DNA of 64,000 bases from Mesostigma viride (taxonomy: Eukaryota; Streptophyta; Mesostigmatophyceae; Mesostigmatales; Mesostigmataceae), in contig RPFO01000082.1 of assembly GCA_009746045.1 (NCBI GenBank), forward strand, positions 2,076,612 to 2,140,611. The letters are read 5' to 3'. Position 1 is the stretch's first letter. Every line of letters begins with the position of its first letter. The notes below the pieces were generated by a model. The model saw only the letters and a program-made list of their open reading frames with translations, did not search any database and was not told the DNA's origin. This document shows, in pieces, positions 33,606 to 44,400 of this stretch. The position numbers and the translations under genes are program-made.

Positions 33606-34164
33606 AAACGGTCTAGCTAGTCAGTCATTACATTAGCCACATGCCATCATGCATGTTTCCAAACGTCCAGGAACTGCACACGGTGCAAATGCCATTTGCA
33701 GTGCAAAAATCCAGAGGACACGACCTCATTGCTTCATATTTGTATGCAGAAGACTAAAAAAGTAACATGCATTAATGGCCCGCATGCATAAAGGGCCTGA
33801 ATTCTGATGCGGGCCCAACGGCAGCACCGCCAAAGCAGATAAGGGCCCGCAGTCTGATGCGGGCCCCACGGCACCACCGCCATAGCAGAGCTCGAAGGTC
33901 GTGGTGCGCGTGAAACGTACGTATGCCCTTTGTCGGTAGGTGCCGTTGGGGTCAAATTGGGTGCCGCCAAAATCGGGCCGACGCGTCAATAGACTGAGGC
34001 CGTCGATGAGAGCCATCATGCGGCTTGGGGAACTTCAGCTAAGTTAACTTAACGCAAACCACTGGTCGCCCGCGTCGGGAACCGGCCCAACGGCTCTCCC
34101 GCAACAGAAAATTACGCGGCATACTGCATAAGTCGTCGGATTGTTACATTTCGACGGTCAAGAT

Positions 34165-34475
34165 TTCATGATGAGGTTTGCGTTCAATTTGCCGCAGTTT
34201 GCCGCCCAGAGAAAGTAGTTGTTGGACTCGTTGCCCACGATGAAACACAATCAAGCAAGCCGTTTCCGGACCCACCGTGTAGGTCATGTAGTCGCTCTTC
34301 ACGTCAGCCAGCCGTAATTTCAATGCACAAGGCTACACATTTCCATCTCCATTCATATTCATAATCCTGCACGACTCGAAAACGCGGACAAGATAACGGC
34401 AGGCTCGAGCTACCATGGTCCGGATTCTCCCGATTTCTGGCCTGCGCTGGTTGTCTCCTTGATATTGGCAACTCT
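34165..34475 (-). repeat. Dispersed repeat R3, core plus tail
   Basis: On the minus strand this copy contains the R3 core (acaaccagcgcaggccagaaat to gacaagataacgg in reverse) followed by a stretch read as LRLADVKSDYMTYTVGPETA and ending in a stop after HHEILTVEM. Together with 33,386-33,605 it forms an inverted pair inside the CACTA element. Confidence 0.6.
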
Positions 34476-34527
34476 CTCCGGTAAGAGATTTTCCGCAGTT
34501 TGGCTGTTTCGAAACGTTCATTACGTG

Positions 34528-34606
34528 AGATGCCTTCGGATCAGGAGACTCACACAGCCGCGAAATCATGCCAAAGGTCATATGTTCGATCCCTTGCTGG
34601 TAGCTT
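34528..34606 (+). repeat. tRNA-like short repeat, diverged copy
   Basis: gatgccttcggatcaggaga matches gatgccttaggatcaggaga at 36,294-36,313, and both are followed at a similar distance by a box-B-like motif (here gttcgatcc, there gttcgattc). The rest is diverged. Confidence 0.45.
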
Positions 34607-35031
34607 CTGAGCTTTCTTATTTTCTGTGTTCCGCGGAATCTCAGATTTGGGCCGCTAGCGTTTTCACGCTTGTTGCTTTCTGATCCGACGACAACGTTGT
34701 GCCTTGCTCGTGTGACATCTGGCGCATGGTGTGATTCATGTGTATGGTGCTGCCTTGCCACATGGGGCTGCTTTGCCATAAGAGTGAGTGTTGGGTTCTA
34801 CACATTTGCTGCATGGACCGTTAGGTGCTGGTGAGCTCTTCCTTGTAGAACGCTTACATCTATGTCAAGGATCTGATTTCTTTTCCTCTTGCGTATATTG
34901 TGTCGGTTTGCTTTATTTCTTGCAGGGACCACGAGAGTAAAATGCAAGCGGTTCCACTTTCAAGTCAGCATGTGACGCCCTGTCGACCGGCCCGCTTTGT
35001 TAGCTAGCTACCATATAGTATTTGATGATAG

Positions 35032-35186
35032 GCATTGAATGCGGAAGATGTCATAACGCCATAACAGACTGTGTTGAACAGGCATTGAATGCCGAAGATG
35101 TCATAACGCCATAACAGACTGTGTTGAAAAGGCATATTTGAATGCCGAAGATGTACATAACGCCATAACAGTGTTGAATAGTTGAA
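35032..35186. repeat. Three-copy tandem repeat of about 53 bp
   Basis: Three copies share gaatgc(c/g)gaagatgt, cataacgccataaca and gtgttgaa. The third has a small insertion and a deletion. They lie in the right half of the CACTA element. Confidence 0.85.
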
Positions 35187-35800
35187 TCAATGGGTTCTTG
35201 CAGCTGTAAACATTAAAATTATTCAAACATTTAATGAAAAAATCATTATTGTTCGTGCTGTTTTGAACAGCGGTTGTTACTGGCACTGCATGCATGTGTC
35301 TGCTGCCAGCATATTGCATTATGGGTGTGTTTTTCAGCGCTGTGTTTTCTCACTTTTCTCACTTTTCTCACTTTTCTCACGTCCTGTTTTTCTCACTTTT
35401 CTCACTTTTCTCACGTCCTGATTTTCTCACTTTTCTCACGTTTCACACCTCCCGTTTTTCTCACTTATCTCACGTCCTGTTTTTTGAGATTTTTCTCACG
35501 TTTTTCCCCTTTTTTCACCTTTTTGGGGCAATCTCACCCGGGTGAGAAACGTGTTTTCTCACCCATTCTCACCCCATTCTCACCCTTTTTTCTCACCTTT
35601 CTCACCCATTCTCACCCATTTCTCACCCTTTTTCTCACCTTTCTCACCCTTTTTCTCACCATTTCTCACCCATTCTCAAAGCCGAGTTCCTAGTGTCGTT
35701 GTCATAGTACGTGTCATGCATGCTAAAACTATAGCTAAGTTCAGCATCTTCTGTGGTCGAGCCACAATGTCAGTCGGCTTTGTTTCTAACCTACAATGAA

Positions 35801-35862
35801 GTAATTAATTAATTAAACTCGTGCTCCCGTTGTGGAACTTCACGGAGCATTAACCCCGACGG
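35801..35862 (-). mobile_element. LINE-B 3' tail fragment
   Basis: The (ATTA)n tail is followed by a degenerate form of the LINE-B terminal sequence (ctcgtgctcccgttg, then acggagcattaaccccgac). It is very short and truncated. Confidence 0.7.
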
Positions 35863-35864
35863 AT

Positions 35865-35925
35865 GGATTAAATTAAAAATAAAATGCAATTGTAACGTAA
35901 TATCTCCGTTGGGAGTACGTGTCAA
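35865..35925 (-). mobile_element. LINE or ORF1-retroposon 3' tail fragment
   Basis: An A/T-rich tail is followed by the hairpin core CTCC-CAAC-GGAG in minus orientation (35,904-35,915). Too little remains to tell which family it belongs to. Confidence 0.6.
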
Positions 35926-35985
35926 GGACACAACCAGCGCAGGCCAGAAATCGGGAGAATCAGGACCATGGTAGCTCGTGGACCT
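35926..35985 (+). repeat. Dispersed repeat R3, core piece
   Basis: The block acaaccagcgcaggccagaa to accatggtagctcg matches the minus strand of 34,410-34,460. It sits between a LINE tail and the tRNA-like repeat. Confidence 0.65.
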
Positions 35986-36160
35986 GTTCATTATTGTGGT
36001 CGAATACGTACGTAATGATTCAGGCCGGCGCGCAAGCGGTTTGCTCGCATTGTGGGTAGGGATCCAGGGGTGTGCACAGGTCGACAACCGTTTCGATCTG
36101 GCATGGCGGGGCGAACACGGAGATTCTGCTGGCGCGGACATAATCTATCTGTCTCGAGTG

Positions 36161-36449
36161 GACACGCGTGTGTAGTACTCCTACACACACAGATCTCGAA
36201 TGATTAATTTATCTAGTACCAAATCCGAAAGGCTTGCATCACTCCCCGGAAAGGAGAACTTTTGCGGATCCATGACTGTAGGTGTCAGTTGGCGATGCCT
36301 TAGGATCAGGAGACGTCCGTCCTATAGTCAGCAAAAGTTGGTGCGAGAGGTCCCCAGTTCGATTCCGGCCTGGATTCATTTGCAGATCGCGTTTTCCGTG
36401 GACCGGCTCTGAACGCAAATGGTTTTCACCTTTGCGGCGTGCCAAATCA
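36161..36449 (+). mobile_element. tRNA-like SINE candidate, copy 2
   Basis: This copy matches 24,659-24,947 across its length with small indels. Here the tRNA-like part is best preserved: GGATCCA (36,266-36,272), a four-base D-stem pair ACTG/CAGT, a box-B-like gttcgattc (near 36,357) and TGGATTC, which can pair with GGATCCA. No variable-length A-tail is visible; the copy ends where a LINE-B fragment starts. Confidence 0.6.
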
Positions 36450-36451
36450 GA

Positions 36452-37279
36452 ATCATCTATGCAGACGACACCACCCTCTTCGAGGGCACTGAGCACGTGC
36501 GCAGACGTGGCTTGACTGCCTGGCAATCGAGGCCCGTGCGGTGGGGCTTGAGGTCAGCAAGAAGACGGAGGCTCTGGCGATTGGGCTCATGCTCAGCCAC
36601 CGCCCGACCTCTTTCTCCCTCGACGGCTCTCGCGTCCTGTATCGGGACCGCGTCAAGTTGCTGGGTAGCTTACTCCCCAGCTGCGAGGCCGATGTGGACC
36701 ACCGTATCTCCCTCGCGGCTCTCGTGGAACGCTTTACGCCACTACCGGCCCCTGTGGCGCAAGACCCTGGGCAAGGTAGAGAAACAAGAGGTCTGTTCAA
36801 GGTCCTGGTCCTCCCTGATCTTACGTATACGGGGCCGAGACGTGGACTCTCACTGCCGACCTTGCCAACAAGCTGGATGGCGCGGTCACCAACATGCTGC
36901 GGGCAATTTTTCGTGTAGGATACGCTGCTCATGTCGCGCAAGGAGGACTTGTATCTCGGCATGCCACTTATCACCAGCACCATCAAGCAGCGCGGCGCCT
37001 GATGAGCACTAGTAGGTCACTTAGCTCGCACCAACCAGTTAGACACCTCACGTGGCCCCTCTGCAGGGCTGCGCCCCGCCTAGCCGGGCCGGCCGGCACC
37101 TCCTCACGTGGGCCGGGCCCAGCCAGGTTAGACGCTGCAAGGCCCGCACCTTCAAAGAACAGCTAGTAGAGGACATGGGGGGGCTAGGCCTCTCCGTGAT
37201 TTGGAAAAAGATGATGGACAAGGCCAAGTGGGCCCAGGTCATAGAGGACCACAACCCCCCTGCCGTGAGGAAGGACTGA
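36452..37279 (+). pseudogene. LINE-B ORF2 C-terminal fragment
   Basis: It begins at the reverse-transcriptase catalytic box (IYADDTTLFEGTEHV) and continues with the same segments as 27,234-28,022 (GLEVSKKTEALAIGL, SRVLYRDRVKLLGSLLPSC, MMDKAKWAQVIED). Several frameshifts split it into short frames. It ends VRKD-stop at 37,279. The copy is clearly older than the one at 27,050-28,045. Confidence 0.8.
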
Positions 37280-37574
37280 AGGAGCGTGTTTGCAAACGCG
37301 GGAGGCATGCTAGACAGGACCCCTAGCTAGGGTCGCGAGCACCATTAGAGTAGGACTGTTTTGTAGATACCGGTCTAGATTGTATCTATCTGATCAATGC
37401 CTAAAATAGCAGACCGAGGGACATGCCACGTATCATGTAGTGCCGAATTCTAGCGGTCACGCCCAGTGTTCTTCCCACGATGGGTGACACGCTTCTTCCC
37501 GCTGGGATCGTGCACAGCATATGTATGATACACCATATGCAGCTGTCTGATCAACTTGCGTCCCCATGTCCCAA

Positions 37575-37825
37575 TATACATGACAAGTTGTCTCTTGATG
37601 TAAAGATCATTATGGCCATGATATGCTTACACTGTCTTGTTGCACCCACAGAATTTGCCGGATCGTCTATCGTGTCCGATTGCTGCTGCACATGGCATGC
37701 CTCTGGCATGAAGGAGAAAGGGGGTCTTTGCCCTTTCTTCCTGTTGTAAATATAACAGGGATCAAAAGCACTCTGGTGCTCCGTGACTCCCCAACTGGAG
37801 CACGTGTTAAATTAATTAATTAACC
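37575..37825 (+). mobile_element. LINE-A 3' end
   Basis: The 3' UTR matches the minus-strand copy at 240-528 (cacccacagaatttgccgg; ctctggcatgaaggagaaag). It ends with a slightly altered hairpin core (37,787-37,800) and an (ATTA)n tail. The join to the LINE-B fragment upstream is not resolved. Confidence 0.75.
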
Positions 37826-38003
37826 CAGGTTAGTAAAGATAATTAGAATAATCTTATTATAATCCAGAAATTTGACAGAAAGAAGCAAATCGGTTTTAAA
37901 AATCTTAAAAAAGGGTGCAATAAGTTCATTTTTGTTCTGTCTGGATGTCCACATCATCATCAATCCAGCCGATGCGGCATGATGCATGCAACCGGATGAA
38001 GAC

Positions 38004-40520
38004 TCACGACGCCTCGTCCAACCCGCGCTGAACGTGCGTGAGGTACGCCGGGTTTATGTGCGTGCCGTCCAGCTGGAGCGAAGCCTGCAGCACGCCCGCC
38101 CCCGTGACCAGCTCGCCCACAAACTCGAGCCAGTGCAGCCGCGGCTGTCCCCGCATGGCATCCGTCACCATCTCCCTCAGCAGCGCGTTGAATGGTGCCA
38201 CGATGTGCGCCGTCTCCTTCAACACCGGCAGCACTGGGTGCACCCATATCTCAAACCCACGCTCCCTGATCAGCCGACTGAGAACGCGCAAGTAGATGCC
38301 AATGGTGACCCGCATGCCTTCCTCCACGGTCTCATAAATGCAGCGCTCCACGGCGACCAACAGCCCCTCACGGCAGTCAATCTCGCCGAACAGCATGACC
38401 ACCTGGGCGCCATCAGGGAGTGCCGCCATGGCATTCTGGAACCCCATCTTGGGATAGAACCGGCTCTCTTCCCGCAAGTGCCACATCTTGAGACCCGTGA
38501 CAATGACTGGGACTAACCGCCGTGCTTGCCCGCGCAGGCTCAGCGACCGCCACCCCGGCGACGTGCTGTGACTGTCCCCTGCCACGAACAAGGGCGGTGC
38601 GGTGCCCGGCGGCGTGATGTGTGGCGGTGGCAACGGGTAATCACTCAGCAGCTGGTGGATGCAGCTGAAGTAGGCGATCTCGTTGCGGATGATGGTGGTG
38701 TGCAGTGGCTTTGACGAGGCTGCACGCACAGGCTCCAGCAGGGACGCCAGCTGGCGTGCGGCGGAGACTGCCCCGTTAAAGAATAGCAGCTTGACAAGTG
38801 TCGCGCAGAGGGCGAGCACATCCAGGTCCGTCTCTGAGTATTCCACGCTGCCCGGCACACTTGACCCACTTGACCCACCTGACCCACTTGACCCACTTGG
38901 CCCAGTGGGCCCACTTGGCTTTTCAACAGCCGAGCTTGTGCCAGAGCCAGCCGCCATCCCACTTGGTGCCTCCGTGTTAATGCTACCCCCTGCTGCCACA
39001 CCCCCTGCTTCTGTGGGCAAGTCCGCAGACACGGACATCGGGGAACCCTGCTCTTCTTCCCTTGCCCCGGAAGAGGCAGCTCCCCCCCCCTGCCCACTAC
39101 TCCCCCGGCTGGCCGGCAACGCCCCATCCCCTGCGAACGCCGGTCCTCCGGTCTCTGCAGAAAAGTACCTCAAGTGGAACGGCGCGCCCTCCACCTTGGC
39201 GGCGAGCGTCGCCTCCACGATGGGCACGACGGATGACACGCGGAACAACCCGCGCGCGAGCGTGACGTCGCCAGCGCGTCGGCAGTAGTCCAGCGTGGCG
39301 GCTATCGCCTCGTCCTGCTTGTTGCACGACTCGAGTGTGTGCACGTAGTTGAGCACGTAGCTGGCGTTGTTGGGCTCCAGCGCCACCGCCTGCTTGAACA
39401 ACACCGCCGCCTCGTCCACCCCCCCGTGGTCCTTGACCACATTCGCGATGAAGGCGAGTGCGGGCGCATTGCCCCCCGAGATCTCCTCGTACAGCATCGA
39501 CACGCCACCTGGCACGCGCAGACACTCGGTCAGCTTGGATCGGATGGTCTTGTCGCTCGGGCGCGCCACTAGCAGGTGCAGGAAGACGCCGAGCGCCTCG
39601 CGGTGCTTGCCCTTGGAGAACAGGATCGTCGCGTACGCCAGCAGGGACCCTGGGTCGGTCTTGTCAGCCTCGAGGATGGGCATGAGGATCTGGCCCGCCA
39701 GCCCGCTCTGGCCCATCTCGTGGAGGGACATCACCGACGCGAGCTTGATGTCCTTGCTGCTTGCGCCTGCCTCGGGCGACGGGGACGGGGCAGGTTCCCC
39801 GCGCTTGAGTTTCCGCTGGTGTTCACGCTCGGCTTCGGCCTCTTCCTCGGGGTCCACAAGGCCAAGAGCGGTGTCGTACGCCAGCAGCGCGTCCTGGTAC
39901 TGCTTGAGCGCCAGCAGGGCGTCGCCCAGAGACTTGTGAAGGAAGGGCGAGTCCGGGTACACCTTGAGTGCCGCGCGGAAGCGGTCAACGGCTAGCTGGT
40001 GCTTGCCGGACGCGGCGGCCATGACCGCGAGCCCACGCAGGGCGTCCCGGTTGGTCGGGTCTAATGACAGCACGTTCTCCAGGATCTTGGTGGCGTTCAG
40101 GTAGTTGCGCTGCGCCTGCGCCTCGCTCGCAAAGGCGACCAGTTTAGTGACCATGGCCTGGGTCTCGGGGGACGGTTTGGCCTTGGATGCCCCGCCCAGG
40201 GACGCCTGTGGCTTGGCCTGGTTGGACGGAGTGGCTTCCGCACGCACGTCCCTAACCACGAAGACATCTTCCTTGTCGCTCAGCAGCTTGACAACCAGGC
40301 CGGAAGACGGGAGCACGCGCTGCTTGTCATTTGTTATGTTGACACCGGAAATTTGCAAATCTGATTTGCCGGGATGCTTTCTGTTGTACGCTAGCACAAA
40401 TTCTTCTTTCAGCTGTTGGATTGTTCTGGACGCATCCCCGCATTTGGCAATGTGAGTGAAACCTGATGAGTCGCCTTCATAATGCATGTACAGTTTCAGC
40501 GGCACTGGCGGCACAGCCAT
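38004..40520 (-). CDS. TPR protein with C-terminal SGNH-hydrolase-like domain
   Basis: This is an intronless frame of 838 residues from an ATG at 40,518-40,520. Residues 5-90 look like a compact beta-rich N-terminal domain (LKLYMHYEGDSSGF; LVVKLLSDKEDVFVV), possibly ubiquitin-like. Residues about 118-225 and 250-420 are tetratricopeptide repeats with typical A/L/Y spacing (RDALRGLAVMAAASGKHQLA; FLHKSLGDALLALKQYQDAL). Residues 460-590 are low-complexity Ser/Gly/Glu. The C-terminal domain (about 640-838) has GDSH with S650, GEID (712-715) and DGTH with D818 and H821. These fit blocks I, III and V of SGNH hydrolases. TPRs suggest partner binding; a hydrolase or lipase/esterase activity is an inference. 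No signal peptide is seen. The gene is divergent from the HAD gene, with about 950 bp between the start codons. Confidence 0.85.
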   Translation of the reverse strand: MAVPPVPLKLYMHYEGDSSGFTHIAKCGDASRTIQQLKEEFVLAYNRKHPGKSDLQISGVNITNDKQRVLPSSGLVVKLLSDKEDVFVVRDVRAEATPSNQAKPQASLGGASKAKPSPETQAMVTKLVAFASEAQAQRNYLNATKILENVLSLDPTNRDALRGLAVMAAASGKHQLAVDRFRAALKVYPDSPFLHKSLGDALLALKQYQDALLAYDTALGLVDPEEEAEAEREHQRKLKRGEPAPSPSPEAGASSKDIKLASVMSLHEMGQSGLAGQILMPILEADKTDPGSLLAYATILFSKGKHREALGVFLHLLVARPSDKTIRSKLTECLRVPGGVSMLYEEISGGNAPALAFIANVVKDHGGVDEAAVLFKQAVALEPNNASYVLNYVHTLESCNKQDEAIAATLDYCRRAGDVTLARGLFRVSSVVPIVEATLAAKVEGAPFHLRYFSAETGGPAFAGDGALPASRGSSGQGGGAASSGAREEEQGSPMSVSADLPTEAGGVAAGGSINTEAPSGMAAGSGTSSAVEKPSGPTGPSGSSGSGGSSGSSVPGSVEYSETDLDVLALCATLVKLLFFNGAVSAARQLASLLEPVRAASSKPLHTTIIRNEIAYFSCIHQLLSDYPLPPPHITPPGTAPPLFVAGDSHSTSPGWRSLSLRGQARRLVPVIVTGLKMWHLREESRFYPKMGFQNAMAALPDGAQVVMLFGEIDCREGLLVAVERCIYETVEEGMRVTIGIYLRVLSRLIRERGFEIWVHPVLPVLKETAHIVAPFNALLREMVTDAMRGQPRLHWLEFVGELVTGAGVLQASLQLDGTHINPAYLTHVQRGLDEAS

Positions 40521-41471
40521 GGAAACTGTAACTCGTCCAAGCCAAGAAGAAGAGAAAAATGTCGCCAGTGCTGGTTCAAGCTAATGTAATTTCAGAATGT
40601 GGCAACGTAACCATGCCCCCGAACCTGCGACGGGGCGCGGGAGGAACGCTTCCGGCATTAAAGACTCTGGATTTGTGGAGGGTGATGCGTGCTGATTAAA
40701 AAACTGGCGTTTCCACTTGAACTTCGCTGTTTCACAGGAAAAGAGGCACGAAGATAGGTGTGTTTTACGCTGGTGGGTAAAGCAGCTACATGCAACGTTG
40801 CGCACTGCGTAGGTCAAGCAAATTGGCGCGAACAGCATTCAGAGACACTTTCGCCATTATTTTGTCCGCAGTAGTGGAAGTCTTGGGAATTGGGGCTCGC
40901 TCCGAGTTCCGATCCTCGATCGAGCCGATGTGACATTCCGACGTCCTCGTGTCTGACGAACGCTGCACGTAACATTTGCTGGCATCCGAGTTAGCGACGT
41001 GAATGGTAAGCCTGAGGTAAGGCATACTTGTGAACAGGGAGAGAATTAACTCCTTATATTTGGAAGAACCTCGCGGCGCGGCGCCCCGAGTCCGGGACCC
41101 GGCATCAGACTTGGGAGTTGGGATCTCCTCATCTCGTGCCAAATGCATGATGATGGGCACTGGGCAATGCATTTAATTGGGCGTTTGGAGGGTCGTACTG
41201 TTGAGTACCGTACATAGCTCGCGTCGCGCAACGCCTGGCCCGGCGCGGAAAAAATCACGGTCTGACCAAACTGTCAGGGATCGTTGCCAAATTCGCGAGG
41301 ACGTGGCACATGCCGCTAACGCCATGACAGAGTAGAAATGCCTCGGGTGATGCAACCATAATTTGTACGCCATTCTTGCGAAGTCGAACTACCGGGTGGC
41401 TCATCACACTCCTACTCGGGGCGCACCGTGTCTATAGACAAGAAAAGGAACCACTAATTGACTTTGTAGGC
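40521..41471. other. Intergenic region between divergent genes
   Basis: The roughly 950 bp between the start codons of the TPR and HAD genes should contain both promoters. I see no clear TATA box or other named element, and no further coding sequence. Confidence 0.5.
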
Positions 41472-44400
41472 ATGTCTGCGGTGGGGGTGCAGGCGAATTC
41501 CGCAGGTTTACTCACGGCTCGTGATGCTTTTGGATCGGGGGTTCTACGACGCAAAGCCCGGCTAGTTGTTTCCACTAGGGTTTCTGGTCAAACTGTTAAA
41601 GACAGGAAGCTTCATGCTATCCGAGGAAACGTAGCAAGCCTCGGTTCAAATCCTTGTGTCACCTTGCGTAGTCCTTCTGCAAAGCCGAAGAAGGAAAGGA
41701 GGAAGTCCTTCCCCTTGTATATATGTTCAAGTGCACCCGAGAAAGTCAGAAAGTTTGAGGTAATTTAACCTCGGTTTGCTGACACTTGCTTGTTTCCATG
41801 TCGCTCATCTATGGACTCGTTTCTAAAAAGTTGGTCCCGTCATCATTACATGCACGTGCAGGCGATTCCGGTACATCGGATCAACAATTTCGACGAGTCG
41901 AACGTGCGACATCAGAAGCCTTTCAATCCCCCTCGAATTCACGTAAATGATGCCTCTGTGCACAATCCTCTGGAGCGCCAAAACCGGCTAGGATGCGGGT
42001 GGATGGGCGCCATATTCGAATATGATGGAGTCCTGGTGAATGACACGTCCCAAGTCCACATGAAGGTACTGCTGGATTCTGGAACACTATAGCCTGATAT
42101 GACGGGTTGCCTACCAAGGTTTCAGTGGCAATCGTACTTTTGCTGCATACGCTCAACTTGTCAGTTGATTTTGATCGCAGCACACACTGGGATGCGGCAT
42201 GCCTGTTTCAGCTGCCATTGGCCTCATGCCGTGATACATTCGAAGGGGCGGTGCAATCAGAGCCGTTCTTTGCGTTGGGGCTGTTGCAACAACGCCATCT
42301 GGTGCAAGGGTACATGCTTGTTGATGCCCTCTGATTACATAACCGGGGCCGAGCCCATGCAATTCTTATGATTGCCTCAGGCTCCTTGATGGCCCACCCC
42401 GTGGTCTTTCAATTGATGAGAGAATGCCTTCACCCCGTCTCAGTTGTCGGTCTATACGATTTAGACTGCGTCCCGGCCTCTCCACTTTGTTTCCTAGTTA
42501 CTGTGAAGCAAAAAATGTTCTTCCTTTCGCGCTTCCCCCAAAGTACAATTTTATTTGAAGTAAAGACCCCGCACGCACACATTGTCCTGTGCCCTCAGGA
42601 TTGAAATCCTTCCCTTTTGCCTAGTATTCCTTGGCGCAAAGTCTGTTCCTCCTCAAAGTCATCGCCACCCCCAAGCCCCACCCCAACCCCACCTCCCCGG
42701 TGGTCTGGCACTTTCTCAGGGACGGGTCCACTCCTCCTCCTTGACATAAGACTTCTATCCCCCCCACCATTTCATCATTTTCCTTCCCTTCCCTCTGGCC
42801 AGGCGTGGTTGACACTGGCGGAGGAGGAAGCGCGCGCCCCCCCCGCAGCCTTCATCCTGCGGCGGTGCGCGGCCATGAAGAGTGAGCAAGTGGTGTCCGA
42901 GGTGTTGTGCTGGGCGCGCGACCCCTCCAAAGTGCGTGCGCTCGCGGCGCGCAAGGAGGCCATCTACGAACGGCTCATCGATGGGGCCTACAAAGCCATG
43001 CCAGGCGTGAGCGAGTTCCTGGAGAGTCTCCAGAAGTTCGATGTACGTTCTACGTGCGCACAGGCAGCCATGCGTGAGAACTTGTTCATCATATTGGAAG
43101 TCAACCAGCTGAGGGGTAGTTACTTTTTCATATGGCGAAAAAGCACAGGGGAACGGGTGGCTCTGTGGGTTGGGGTGGGTGGGTTGTCGGGGATAATGCG
43201 TAAAATGGTGGGTGGTCTGCTTGGGGTGGGATTTTGTGTGTGCGGGAGGGGGGGGGGGGGGGGGGAAGGAAGGGGAAACGAGTGGGGAAGGCAGGCAGGG
43301 AAGGGTTTGCTGGGTAGTTTCAGGGTGCCTTGTAGGTCTGCTCACACCACAAGCGTGCCGCTGGCTTTCTGTTTTCTGGATGGCTTTCTTCGGGGTCACG
43401 GCTGGCCCATCTTTGGTTCTTGCCTCCCCCCTTTCGCTTCTGTTTGCCCTCCTTTGCCCTCCCTTGCCCTCCTTTGCCCTCCTTTGCCCCCCATAGCCCT
43501 TACTGTTCCCTCCTTTGCCCTTCTTTCCCCCCCGTTGCCCTCACTTTGCCCTCCGTTGCCCTCACTTTTCCCTACATTGCCCTCCCAGTGTTCTCGCTTT
43601 GTTCTTTTTGCCCTCCAGATACCAAAATGCCTGCCCCTCACTTGCCCTCCCTTTTGCCGTCCTTGTGTTGACGTTGTTCTTCCACCCTTTCTTGTTGCCC
43701 TCCTGGCTGCCTCTCCTTGGACCCTCTTTTTTTTTTTTGCCCTCTTTTTTTTTTTTTTTTGCCCTCTTTTTTTTTTTTTTTTTTTCTCTCTTTTTTTTTT
43801 ACCCTCTTTTTGCCCTCTTTTTTCTTTTTGCCCTCTTTTTGCCCTCTTTTTTCTTTTTGCCCTCTTTTTGCCCTCTTTTTGCCCTCCTTTTGCCCTCCTT
43901 TTGCCCTCTTTTTGCCCTCCTTTTGCCCTCCTTTTGCCCTCCTTTTGCCCTCCTTTTGCCCTCTTTTTGCCCTCTTTTTGCCCTCTTTTTGCCATCTTTT
44001 TGCCCCCCTTTAGCCCCCCTTTTGCCCTCTTTTTGCCCCCTTTTAGCTTCCCATGCACATCAAACCCTTAACATCGCTTCCCGTTCACGTTAAACCTTTG
44101 CCCCCATTTCCATCACCTCCAGATCCCGTGTGTGATCGGGTCGCCCGCCCCGCGCCGCCAGATCGAGATGGGCCTGGACTCCACGGGCCTCGCCCGCTTC
44201 TTCAAGCCCACGCCCTACAGTGATGTCATAGTGACTGCCGAGGATGTCCACCGGTCCACCCCCGACGCGGAGACGTTCCTGCTTGCAGCCGGGTGCATCC
44301 GCCGCCCTCCCGAGCGCTGCATCGTGTTTGGTGCTGGCAACGCGAGCATCGAGGCGGCGCGCGACTGTCGCATGAAGGTGGTGACGCTGGCCAGCAGGCA

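Larger units (their letters stand above)
31520..35695 (-). mobile_element. CACTA-type DNA transposon
   Basis: The element begins CACTAGGAACTC (31,520-31,531) and ends GAGTTCCTAGTG (35,684-35,695): a perfect 12-bp terminal inverted repeat with the CACTA signature. Both ends continue into subterminal arrays in inverted orientation, gtgagaaaa-type at about 31,540-31,860 and ttttctcac-type at 35,345-35,680, as expected for CACTA elements. A 2-bp tc flanks both ends. Inside, on the minus strand, is an ORF like the C-terminal part of a CACTA transposase. The catalytic part is not visible, so the copy is probably non-autonomous. It also carries other repeats (33,386-34,606; 35,032-35,186). Confidence 0.8.

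Noticed and set aside
41575..41660. Possible tRNA or tRNA-derived repeat (box-B-like ggttcaaatcc near 41,643)
   Set aside because: No acceptor or T stem can be formed, and the segment is explained as the transit-peptide exon of the HAD gene.
43396..44058. Lysine/glycine-rich minus-strand frame of 220 codons
   Set aside because: It is the reverse of the pyrimidine-rich intron tract of the HAD gene.
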